Position numbers and translations under genes: made by a program
The notes under the pieces: model-generated
Seen by the model: the letters and a program-made list of their open reading frames with translations, nothing else
What the model was told of the DNA's origin: nothing
Databases searched by the model: none
Assembly (NCBI RefSeq): GCF_000421745.1
Contig: NZ_ATXP01000001.1
Span: 62,001-126,000, forward strand
DNA: 64,000 bases
Direction: 5' to 3'
From: Nesterenkonia alba DSM 19423
GTDB lineage: Bacteria; Actinomycetota; Actinomycetes; Actinomycetales; Micrococcaceae
Shown here: piece after piece, positions 55,635-62,811 of the stretch
Position numbering within the stretch: position 1 is the stretch's first letter
Layout: each line of letters begins with the position of its first letter

Positions 55635-55981
55635 TCGTAGGGATCGGTGTCGACGTCGTTCAGGTCAGCCGTTTCGAAGACCAGCTGATGCGGACCCCGG
55701 CGTTGCGACAACGGCTCTTCGCTCCGGCTGAACGGCACTTGGGTATCCGGTCCTTGGCTGCCCGATTCGCCGCTAAGGAGGCGGTCGCCAAAGCCCTGGG
55801 TGCCCCTGCCGGCATGAACTGGCAGGACTGCCAAGTGGTGCTCACTCCCGCCGGTGTGCCGCAGGTGCTCACCGAGGGGACAGTGGCTGAAGTGGCCCAG
55901 AGCAAAGGGGTGGCCCGCTGGCACCTGAGTTTGAGTCACGACGGCGACGTCGCCACCGCTATGGTCATCGCCGAAGCCTGA
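55631..55981 (+). CDS. acpS: holo-[acyl-carrier-protein] synthase
   Basis: AcpS transfers phosphopantetheine from coenzyme A to acyl carrier protein. The 116-residue product has Asp8 in [15 protein letters not shown] and Glu50 in [15 protein letters not shown], the two magnesium ligands of the family, and the [18 protein letters not shown] end. AGGAGAGGGG precedes ATG 55631. It follows glmS by about 100 bp and precedes nnr by 3 bp, an order often seen in actinobacteria. Confidence 0.95.
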   Translation: MIVGIGVDVVQVSRFEDQLMRTPALRQRLFAPAERHLGIRSLAARFAAKEAVAKALGAPAGMNWQDCQVVLTPAGVPQVLTEGTVAEVAQSKGVARWHLSLSHDGDVATAMVIAEA

Positions 55982-55984
55982 ATC

Positions 55985-57715
55985 ATGAATACGGCAGAGC
56001 AAACGCAACCGGCGTGGACAGTGCAACCAGCCTGGACCGGCGATCAGATTCGCCAGGCCGAGCAGCCCCTGCTTGAGGCTGGTGAGGGGCCCGGGCTCAT
56101 GCGTCGGGCCGCCTACGGGCTGGCCCAGCACCTGAGTGAGCTGTTGCAGCCGGGAGTCTACGGGCGGAAAGTGGCCGGGCTCATCGGTTCCGGGAACAAC
56201 GGCGGTGACGGGCTGTACGCCCTGGCATGGTTGCGCCGCCGCGGTGTGGAGGTCCAGGCGGTACTGACTCGCGGCCGCGCCCATGAGCAGGCGCTGGCTG
56301 CTTTCACGGCGGCCGGCGGCAAGATCACCGAAGAGATCGACGACGACGTCGACATCGTCGTCGACGCGGTCCTCGGCACCGGGTTCACTGGGGACTACCA
56401 GGCACCCCAGTTGCCGGTGGCCCCGCTGGTGGTCGCCTGTGATGTGCCCTCCGGGGTCGATGCCAGTACCGGGGCAGTGCGGGGTACAGCGATCCGTGCC
56501 GACCACACCGTAACCTTCGGCGGGATGAAGACTGGCCTGTTGGCGGGGGAGGGCGGGTACCACAGCGGACGGATCCACACTGTGGACATCGGTGTGAGTG
56601 CCCACCTTCCGGAGGCGGCCGCATTCTGGCTCCAACCGCAGGAAGCAGTTCAGCGCTCTGCTCCGGCCACCGACACCGGTGTGACCTTGGGCAGGCGTGG
56701 CCCGGATCCGGCGATGCACAAGTACTCTCGAGGCACAGTCCACCTGGTGGCCGGGTCAGCCCAGTACCCCGGTGCTGCACAGTTGACTGCGGCGGCTGCG
56801 GTGACCACCGGGGTGGGCATGGTGACTCTCTGCGCCCCAGAATCCGTCCGTGCCCAGGTGCTGAGCCGCTGTCCTGAAGTGGTGGGTGGGTCTGCGGCGC
56901 ACGGCTCTACCACTGAAGGGGAGCAGGATCTCGTCGGTGAGTTTCTGGCCCGTGCTGCTGCCGTCGTCGTCGGCCCCGGTATCGGTGAGGATTTAGAACA
57001 GCTCCGCGCCGCCACGGAGGCGATCCGGCATGCGGGCCACACGGGCACACCCTGTGTGGTCGACGCCTCAGCTGTGCAACTGGTGGCCGGGCCATTGAGG
57101 GAGCAGCGTTCCCTGGGGCCGCATGTGGTCCTGACCCCTCACCTGGGGGAGATGCGTCGCGTCCTGGAGGAGACCGGGCAGCACTCGCTCCGTGAGGCGC
57201 TGAGTACGGATCCGGTGCGCACCACCCAGCAGGCCGCGGAGACCTGGGGTGTGACCGTGCTGCTTAAAGGTGCCACCACTGTGCTGGCGGCACCGGGATG
57301 TACGCCGATACTGCACCGGGCGCAGACTCCCGGGCTGGCCACTGCCGGAAGTGGGGACGTGCTTGCTGGGATGCTCGGCAGCCTGCTGGCCACCCAGATG
57401 GAACTGCCCGGCAAAGAAGACAAAGAAGACAAAGAAGCGGCCCAGGCGGATACGACCCAGACGGAGGCGACTCAGCAGATACAGCGGGTGGCTGCGCTCG
57501 CAGTGGCGCTGCACGCTGAGACCGCCCGGCGGCTGGATCCGCACGGTAGCGGATGTTTTGGTGCCTCGGCCCTGACCCACACCGCCCTGACCCACACCGA
57601 ACTGAGCTGTGCGGCACCGACCCGCACACCCGTGAGCCGGCCAGGTGGCGGCGTCGTGGGTTTCGGCAGTGTGGCACGGAGAGATCCCACCCGGTCGATA
57701 GAGTTGAATCCATGA
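55985..57715 (+). CDS. nnr: bifunctional NAD(P)H-hydrate epimerase / ADP-dependent dehydratase
   Basis: The protein repairs hydrated NAD(P)H. The N-terminal epimerase half has LIGSGNNGGDGLYALAWL and CDVPSGVDASTG; the C-terminal ribokinase-like dehydratase half has VVVGPGIGED, VLTPHLGEMRRVL, VLLKGATTVLAAPG and TAGSGDVLAGMLG. Two features are odd. A charged, Lys/Glu/Asp- and Thr/Gln-rich insert occupies residues 476-500 before the last helix, and the C-terminus (about 520-576) contains a 15-bp tandem duplication coding ALTHT twice (57569-57598) and no longer resembles the usual end. The catalytic regions look intact. Its TGA overlaps the alr ATG. Confidence 0.92.
   Translation: MNTAEQTQPAWTVQPAWTGDQIRQAEQPLLEAGEGPGLMRRAAYGLAQHLSELLQPGVYGRKVAGLIGSGNNGGDGLYALAWLRRRGVEVQAVLTRGRAHEQALAAFTAAGGKITEEIDDDVDIVVDAVLGTGFTGDYQAPQLPVAPLVVACDVPSGVDASTGAVRGTAIRADHTVTFGGMKTGLLAGEGGYHSGRIHTVDIGVSAHLPEAAAFWLQPQEAVQRSAPATDTGVTLGRRGPDPAMHKYSRGTVHLVAGSAQYPGAAQLTAAAAVTTGVGMVTLCAPESVRAQVLSRCPEVVGGSAAHGSTTEGEQDLVGEFLARAAAVVVGPGIGEDLEQLRAATEAIRHAGHTGTPCVVDASAVQLVAGPLREQRSLGPHVVLTPHLGEMRRVLEETGQHSLREALSTDPVRTTQQAAETWGVTVLLKGATTVLAAPGCTPILHRAQTPGLATAGSGDVLAGMLGSLLATQMELPGKEDKEDKEAAQADTTQTEATQQIQRVAALAVALHAETARRLDPHGSGCFGASALTHTALTHTELSCAAPTRTPVSRPGGGVVGFGSVARRDPTRSIELNP
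57569..57598 (+). repeat. in-frame tandem duplication of 15 bp (ALTHT-ALTHT)
   Basis: GCCCTGACCCACACC occurs twice without interruption, encoding residues 529-538 of Nnr. The exact identity suggests a recent duplication in a tolerant C-terminal tail. Confidence 0.95.
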
Positions 57716-58848
57716 GTTATCCCGCCGGCGCCGTCGACGCCGAACGGGTGGCGCTCATTGACGCCAGCGCCATCCAGCACAATGTCCGCACCATCGGTGA
57801 GTACGTGCGTCCTGCCAAGATCATGGTCGCGGTCAAAGCCGACGGGTACGGGCATGGTGCGCTCACCGCAGCCCAGGCAGCCTTGGCCGGTGGGGCGGAC
57901 TGGCTGGGTACCGCACACGTCGCGGAGGCCGCCGCGCTGCGTCAGGCGGGGATTGAAGCGCCGATCCTGGCGTGGCTACACACCCGCGGTACTGATTTCG
58001 CCCACGCTATTGAGCAGCACATCGACTTAGGCGTCTCCGGTTGGGAGATCGAGGCGATCGCCGAGGCCGCCGAGTCGTTGCAGACCCCGGCGCGCGTACA
58101 CTTGAAAATCGACACCGGGCTGGGACGTAATGGTGCCGCCCGGGCCGACTGGCCGCAGCTGCTGCGCCGCACCGTCGAGCACCGGGAACGGGGGCTTCTC
58201 AGCGTCGAAGGTATCTTCACCCACCTGGCTGTCGCCGATGAGCCAGACCGGAGGGAGACCGACGAACAGCTCGCCGCGTTCCGTGAAGCACTTGAGATCG
58301 CCGCCGAGCACGGCATCACCCCGGATCTACGGCACGCGGCTAACACTCCCGCGGCGTTGTCCCGGCCGGATGCGCACTTCGACATGGTGCGCGTAGGGGT
58401 GGGGGTCTACGGGCAGAGTCCCTTTGCCGACCGCACCCCGGAGGACCTGGGCCTGAAACCCACGATGGAGCTGCGCACCACCGTGGCCAATGTGAAACGC
58501 GTCCCCGCCGGGCAGGGGATCAGCTACGGCCTGACCCACCGGGTGGACCGACCGACCGCCTTGGCGCTCATCCCCTTGGGTTACGCCGATGGCATCCCCC
58601 GGATCGCGGTCCACGGGCCGGTGCTCATCAACGGGCGGATCTACCATTCGGCCGGACGGGTGGCGATGGATCAGTTTGTGGTGGATCTTCAGGACCCGGA
58701 CACGGAGGTTCAGGTGGGCGACGACGTCGTCGTCTTCGGTGGGGACTCCGGCATCTCCGCGGCAGATTGGGGTGCTGCCGCCCAGACCATCAACTACGAG
58801 ATCATCACGCGCATCGGTGCCCGGGTGCCCCGGGAGGTCATCGGGTGA
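57712..58848 (+). CDS. alr: alanine racemase
   Basis: Alr makes D-alanine for peptidoglycan. The PLP lysine is Lys42 in AVKADGYGHG; the second catalytic Tyr is in GQGISYGLTH, and the RIGRNG-like LGRNGAAR and DMVRVGVGVYG segments are present. ATG 57712 overlaps the nnr stop (ATGA); the frame extends upstream only as an nnr shadow. Length 378 aa. The alr-tsaE order is common in actinobacteria, and the tsaE GTG overlaps its stop by 4 bp. Confidence 0.96.
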   Translation: MSYPAGAVDAERVALIDASAIQHNVRTIGEYVRPAKIMVAVKADGYGHGALTAAQAALAGGADWLGTAHVAEAAALRQAGIEAPILAWLHTRGTDFAHAIEQHIDLGVSGWEIEAIAEAAESLQTPARVHLKIDTGLGRNGAARADWPQLLRRTVEHRERGLLSVEGIFTHLAVADEPDRRETDEQLAAFREALEIAAEHGITPDLRHAANTPAALSRPDAHFDMVRVGVGVYGQSPFADRTPEDLGLKPTMELRTTVANVKRVPAGQGISYGLTHRVDRPTALALIPLGYADGIPRIAVHGPVLINGRIYHSAGRVAMDQFVVDLQDPDTEVQVGDDVVVFGGDSGISAADWGAAAQTINYEIITRIGARVPREVIG

Positions 58849-59477
58849 GCGAGCACATGTCTGGTTCCACCTTCAGTACACCCCCGCCTCCTGGCGCACA
58901 GTGGACTCGTCAGTTCCGGCTGGAGAATCTCGAGTCGACCGCCGAGCTGGCCAGAGCGTTGGCATCAGTCCTGCGTGCTGGCGACCTGCTGGTCTTAAGC
59001 GGCGGGCTCGGGGCGGGCAAGACCACCTTGACCCGCGGGTTGGCTGAGCATCTGGGGGTGGCCGGAGCGGTCACCTCCCCCACGTTCGTGCTGGCCCGAG
59101 TCCACCCCAGCCTCTGCGATGGTCCCGATCTGGTCCACGTGGACGCCTACCGCACCGACGCCGCCGGAGTTCAGACCCTGGATCTTGCGGCGACGTTGCC
59201 GGATGCGGTGACCGTGGTGGAGTGGGGGCGCGGCCTCGTCGAAGAATTGCTGCTAGGCCCCGGGGGTTCCTGGCTGGATGTGGAACTCTCCGCCGCGGAC
59301 TGGACGGCGGCATCGCAGCCTGAGCCCGACGACGCCGTGGAGCCTCAGTCAGTCATCCGCACCGATTTCTCCGCTGAGGAGGAGACCGGTTCGGCTCGCA
59401 CTGCGGTGGTGCGCGGTTACGGCCCCCGGTGGGCGGAGGTCCCGCACGGATTGATGCTGGTGGAGGAGACCGGATGA
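58845..59477 (+). CDS. tsaE: tRNA threonylcarbamoyladenosine biosynthesis ATPase TsaE
   Basis: TsaE cycles ATP for the TsaB-TsaD complex that makes t6A in ANN-decoding tRNAs. Walker A GGLGAGKT lies at about residues 53-60, followed by SPTFVLARVHP, VHVDAYRTD and the VVEWGRGL end of the ATPase core. The product is about 210 residues, with extra N- and C-terminal segments of 20-50 residues compared with E. coli. GTG 58845 has GGGAGG (58832-58837) 7 nt upstream; ATG 58857 is an alternative start. Its stop overlaps the next ATG. Confidence 0.94.
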   Translation: MSEHMSGSTFSTPPPPGAQWTRQFRLENLESTAELARALASVLRAGDLLVLSGGLGAGKTTLTRGLAEHLGVAGAVTSPTFVLARVHPSLCDGPDLVHVDAYRTDAAGVQTLDLAATLPDAVTVVEWGRGLVEELLLGPGGSWLDVELSAADWTAASQPEPDDAVEPQSVIRTDFSAEEETGSARTAVVRGYGPRWAEVPHGLMLVEETG

Positions 59478-60766
59478 AGGCAACTCGCGTGGGTGTGGTG
59501 CTCGCCGGTGTGGTGCTCTGTGCCTCCGGGTGCAGCAACCCCTTCGACCCCCCGGAGGCAGGCACTCCTGCCGGTGACAGTGCCACGGAGGCAACGGCGG
59601 AACCAGAGGACACCGACCCCGGTGAGGGCGGGGATTCCGACGACGCCGATGAGGACTGGGACGAGACCTTCACCATCGTCTCGACGGGGGATGTTCTCAT
59701 CCACACCAACGTCATCGACTCGGCCGAGACCGGTGATGGGTATGACTTCGCCCCGCTCATGGAGCCGGTCGCCGAGTGGATTTCCGGGGCGGATCTGGCG
59801 CTGTGCAGCCTGGAGGTGCCGATCAAGCCTGCCGGTGAGGAGCCGGTCGGGTACCCGGTATTCGGTGCCCCGCCGGAGTTGATCCCCAGCCTGGCGGAGG
59901 TCGGGTTCCACGGGTGCAACACCGCGACGAACCATTCCCTGGACTCCGGGGTCGAGGGGCTGGAGCGCACCTTGGACACCTTCGACGAGCACGGTATGGG
60001 GCATGTGGGGACCGCCCGTACGGAGGCCGAGGCCGCCAGCCCCCAGCTGTACACCTTGCAGCGTGGGGACAGGGAGATCACTGTGGCGCACCTGTCCACC
60101 ACTGAGCTACACAATGATCCGTTCTACCCACCGCAGGATGCCCCGTGGATGGTCACCGACGATGATCCCGAGGTGCTCACTGATATGGCGGCTCAGGCGC
60201 GTGAGGAGGGGGCCGACGTCGTCGTCGCCTCTGTGCACTGGGGTGAGGAGTATGTCCACGAACCGGGGCCTGAGCAGATCCAGTACGCCGAGGCGTTGGC
60301 TGCCGGTGGCGAGATCGACCTGATCTACGGCAACCATTCGCACACTCCGCAGCCCATCGAACAGCTCGATGGTGGCCCCGGGGATGAGGGCGTGTGGGTG
60401 GTGTGGTCGATGGGGAATTTCCTCTCCAACCAGGATGAGCAGTGCTGCGTGATGGAGACCGCCACCGGGACAATGGCCGTGGCGACGGTAGAGGCACCTG
60501 AAGGGGAGCCGGCTCGGGTCACGGCACTGGAGTGGGCGCCGGTGACAGTGGACCGCGGCCCCGAGGATGAGGACGGCCACCGCGGCATCTGGCCGCTGCT
60601 GGACCTCTACGAGGACGGTGCTCCGGAGCCGGTGGAACTTGACGAGGCAACCATCCAACGGCGGTGGGAACGCATCGCTGAGGTGATGGGGGAGGATTCG
60701 TTGCGCACAGACCCCCCGGAGCCCACCGGTGAGGACCCCGAGGTCATCCCCCGCACCCAGGACTGA
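59474..60766 (+). CDS. CapA-family lipoprotein (PGA_cap / metallophosphoesterase-like)
   Basis: A signal peptide ends in a lipobox CASGC (Cys20), followed by an acidic spacer. The domain from about residue 65 is CapA-like: TIVSTGDVLIHTNV, DLALCSLEVPIK, FHGCNTATNHSLDSG, a VASVHWGEEYVHEP motif and LIYGNHSHTPQPIE with metal-ligand-like His and Asp residues. Homologues take part in poly-gamma-glutamate capsules, but stand-alone CapA proteins also occur without a capsule operon, as here. It overlaps tsaE by 4 bp (ATGA), so it is expressed with the alr-tsaE unit. The enzymatic role is not certain. Confidence 0.87.
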   Translation: MKATRVGVVLAGVVLCASGCSNPFDPPEAGTPAGDSATEATAEPEDTDPGEGGDSDDADEDWDETFTIVSTGDVLIHTNVIDSAETGDGYDFAPLMEPVAEWISGADLALCSLEVPIKPAGEEPVGYPVFGAPPELIPSLAEVGFHGCNTATNHSLDSGVEGLERTLDTFDEHGMGHVGTARTEAEAASPQLYTLQRGDREITVAHLSTTELHNDPFYPPQDAPWMVTDDDPEVLTDMAAQAREEGADVVVASVHWGEEYVHEPGPEQIQYAEALAAGGEIDLIYGNHSHTPQPIEQLDGGPGDEGVWVVWSMGNFLSNQDEQCCVMETATGTMAVATVEAPEGEPARVTALEWAPVTVDRGPEDEDGHRGIWPLLDLYEDGAPEPVELDEATIQRRWERIAEVMGEDSLRTDPPEPTGEDPEVIPRTQD

Positions 60767-60857
60767 TGCACTGATCCTGCCTGCGGGGTCAGCGCGTCAG
60801 GGTGGGGTCTTGGCGTGACTTATGGGGAGCGCAGTGTTCACGTGGCGTTCACCGTAT

Positions 60858-60873
60858 AGACAACCTCTTGTCT
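60858..60873. promoter_or_regulatory. inverted repeat AGACAA-N4-TTGTCT upstream of phnD
   Basis: A perfect 6-bp inverted repeat with a 4-bp spacer sits 113 bp before phnD and just upstream of a candidate promoter. The size suits a GntR- or TetR-like dimer. No regulator gene is adjacent in the window. Confidence 0.4.
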
Positions 60874-60880
60874 GAAACGA

Positions 60881-60909
60881 TTCACGCTGGCTCGTTTGAG
60901 TAGTACTGG
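60881..60909 (+). promoter_or_regulatory. candidate phnD promoter TTCACG-N17-TACTGG
   Basis: TTCACG (60881-60886) and TACTGG (60904-60909) have a 17-bp spacing, 77 bp before GTG 60986. The -10 lacks the final T, so support is modest. The inverted repeat at 60858 lies directly upstream. Confidence 0.3.
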
Positions 60910-60985
60910 TACGCCGGTGGAGTGCGTCCAGCCCCGCCGCGTCAGAATCACTGCCTGCTGAATCACACCACTGGAGGAGAAGCAC

Positions 60986-62029
60986 GTGACGCTGCGCAAG
61001 ACCGCCGAGACCACCGAAACCGTTCGCTTTCAGCCGCTGTCCCGCCTGGCCGTCGCCGGTTTCGCCGCACTGTTTGCGCTGACTGCCTGTGGGGAAGCCG
61101 CCGATGACGGCAACGGGGCCGACAACGACACCGATGTCGAAGACACCAACGGTGACGACGCCGACGCCGGTGATGACAACGGGGACGCCAGCGATGAGGG
61201 CCCGATCCGCCTCACCGGGGTGCCCGCCGAAGAAGCCACCCACCTGGAGGCCGGTTTTGAACTGCTGATGGAAGTCATCGAAGGCGAAACCGGTCGCGAA
61301 GTCGAGTTCAGCCACTCCACCGACTACAACGCCGTCATTGAGGCCATGGTTGCAGGCCAGGCTGATATGGGCATCGGCTCCCCGTTTACCTATGTGCGGG
61401 CCGGTGATGCCGGAGCCAACGTTGATGTGCTTGGCGGCCGCATTGAGGAAGAGGGCGAAGAAGCCGGTTACCACTCCTACGCTCTGACCCGCCCGGACAC
61501 CGGCATCGAGAGCCTCGAGGACGCCGAAGGCGAAAGTGTCTGCTACGTCGAACAGGGCTCCACCTCCGGGTTCCTCTACCCCTCGGCCGGCATGTTGGAG
61601 GCCGGCCTTGACCCCGAAGAGGACGTCGATGCCCAGTTCCCCGGCTCTCACGACGGCGCTATCTTGGCCCTGCTTGATGGCCAGTGCGATGTCGCCTTCG
61701 CCTATGACTCCATGGTTGAGGTGCTGATGCCCAACCGCGGGGAACTCTCTGAAGAGGACTACGAGATCATCTGGGAGTCCCCGCTGATCCCCGCCTCCCC
61801 GATCTTCATGAACCGGGACACTCTCGATGAGGAGACCCAGCAGACCCTGGAGAGCATCTTCGAGGAGAACCTCATCAACGTGGACAACCTCGTGGACGCC
61901 GGGTACTGCGACTCCGCCGACGAGTGCTCCCTGCCCGAGGAGTCCTACGAATACACCCCCGTCGACGACGACATTTACGACGGTATCCGCGAAGTTTGCG
62001 AAATCACCGAGGCCGAAGCCTGCGACTGA
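60986..62029 (+). CDS. phnD: phosphonate-type ABC transporter substrate-binding lipoprotein
   Basis: The 347-residue product has a lipobox (LFALTAC, Cys35), a strikingly acidic Asp/Asn/Gly spacer of about 35 residues, and a PhnD-like binding domain: SHSTDYNAVIEAMVAGQADMGIGSPFTYV, SVCYVEQGSTSGFLYPSAGML, SHDGAILALLDGQCDVAFAYDSM. The family binds phosphonates, phosphite or related oxyanions; the exact ligand is unknown. GGAGGAG (60973-60979) lies 6 nt before GTG 60986. The stop overlaps the phnC ATG by one base. Confidence 0.92.
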   Translation: MTLRKTAETTETVRFQPLSRLAVAGFAALFALTACGEAADDGNGADNDTDVEDTNGDDADAGDDNGDASDEGPIRLTGVPAEEATHLEAGFELLMEVIEGETGREVEFSHSTDYNAVIEAMVAGQADMGIGSPFTYVRAGDAGANVDVLGGRIEEEGEEAGYHSYALTRPDTGIESLEDAEGESVCYVEQGSTSGFLYPSAGMLEAGLDPEEDVDAQFPGSHDGAILALLDGQCDVAFAYDSMVEVLMPNRGELSEEDYEIIWESPLIPASPIFMNRDTLDEETQQTLESIFEENLINVDNLVDAGYCDSADECSLPEESYEYTPVDDDIYDGIREVCEITEAEACD

Positions 62030-62811
62030 TGTCCGCTATTACCCTGCAGAACGTCACCAAGAAGTTCCCGCCATCGACGGTGGCCGCTGATGACATCAGC
62101 CTGAGCATCGACGCTGGCACCTTCACCGTGCTGCTGGGCCTTTCCGGATCCGGTAAGTCCACCCTTCTGCGGCTCATCAACGGCTTGCACACGCCCACCT
62201 CCGGCTCAGTCACCGTGCTGGGCACGGAGGTGGGCACCGCCCGCCGGTCCCAACTGCGGCAGGTGCGTCGCGATATCGGCATGGTCTTCCAGCAGTTCCA
62301 CCTGGTGGGTTCGATGTCCACCCTGGAAAACGTCTGCACCGGGGCCCTCGGATCGCTGCGTGGACCGCGGATCGGACTGTTCAGTTACCCGAAAGCTGTC
62401 CGGCAGCGGGCCCTAGAGCAACTGGATCGCGTGGGACTGGCTGACCAGCGGTTCCAGCGCGCCGATACCCTCTCCGGGGGCCAGCAGCAGCGGGTAGCTG
62501 TTGCCCGGGCACTGGTCCAGCAGCCCAAGGTCCTGTTGGCTGATGAACCTGTCGCCTCCCTGGACCCGGAGTCCTCCCATCAGGTGATGAGCCTGATCGC
62601 CCAGATCGCCCGCGAAGACCAGCTGACCGTGGTGTGCAGCTTGCATCAGGTGGAGCTGGCCATGCACTGGGGTGACCGGATCATCGGTTTGCGGCAGGGC
62701 AAGAAAGTCATGGACGAGCCCGCCGCGAACGTCACCTCGGAGGACGCGATGAGTATCTACGGCTCTATGGCCTCTGCCCGGCCGGCACCACCGGAGACCG
62801 CTGCAGTATGA
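62029..62811 (+). CDS. phnC: phosphonate-type ABC transporter ATP-binding protein
   Basis: The 260-residue ATPase shows Walker A GLSGSGKST at residues 37-45, the PhnC-typical IGMVFQQFHLVGSMSTLENV Q-loop, a GRLGLFSYP-like insert, signature LSGGQQQR, Walker B VLLADEPVASLDP and the CSLHQVELA switch. ATG 62029 overlaps the phnD stop; the longer frame upstream is a phnD shadow. Its own stop overlaps the permease ATG by 4 bp. Confidence 0.94.
   Translation: MSAITLQNVTKKFPPSTVAADDISLSIDAGTFTVLLGLSGSGKSTLLRLINGLHTPTSGSVTVLGTEVGTARRSQLRQVRRDIGMVFQQFHLVGSMSTLENVCTGALGSLRGPRIGLFSYPKAVRQRALEQLDRVGLADQRFQRADTLSGGQQQRVAVARALVQQPKVLLADEPVASLDPESSHQVMSLIAQIAREDQLTVVCSLHQVELAMHWGDRIIGLRQGKKVMDEPAANVTSEDAMSIYGSMASARPAPPETAAV

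Noticed and set aside
60771-60792. Hairpin after the CapA-like gene
   Set aside because: Seven pairs including a G-U around an 8-nt loop; possible, but much weaker than the other terminators here.
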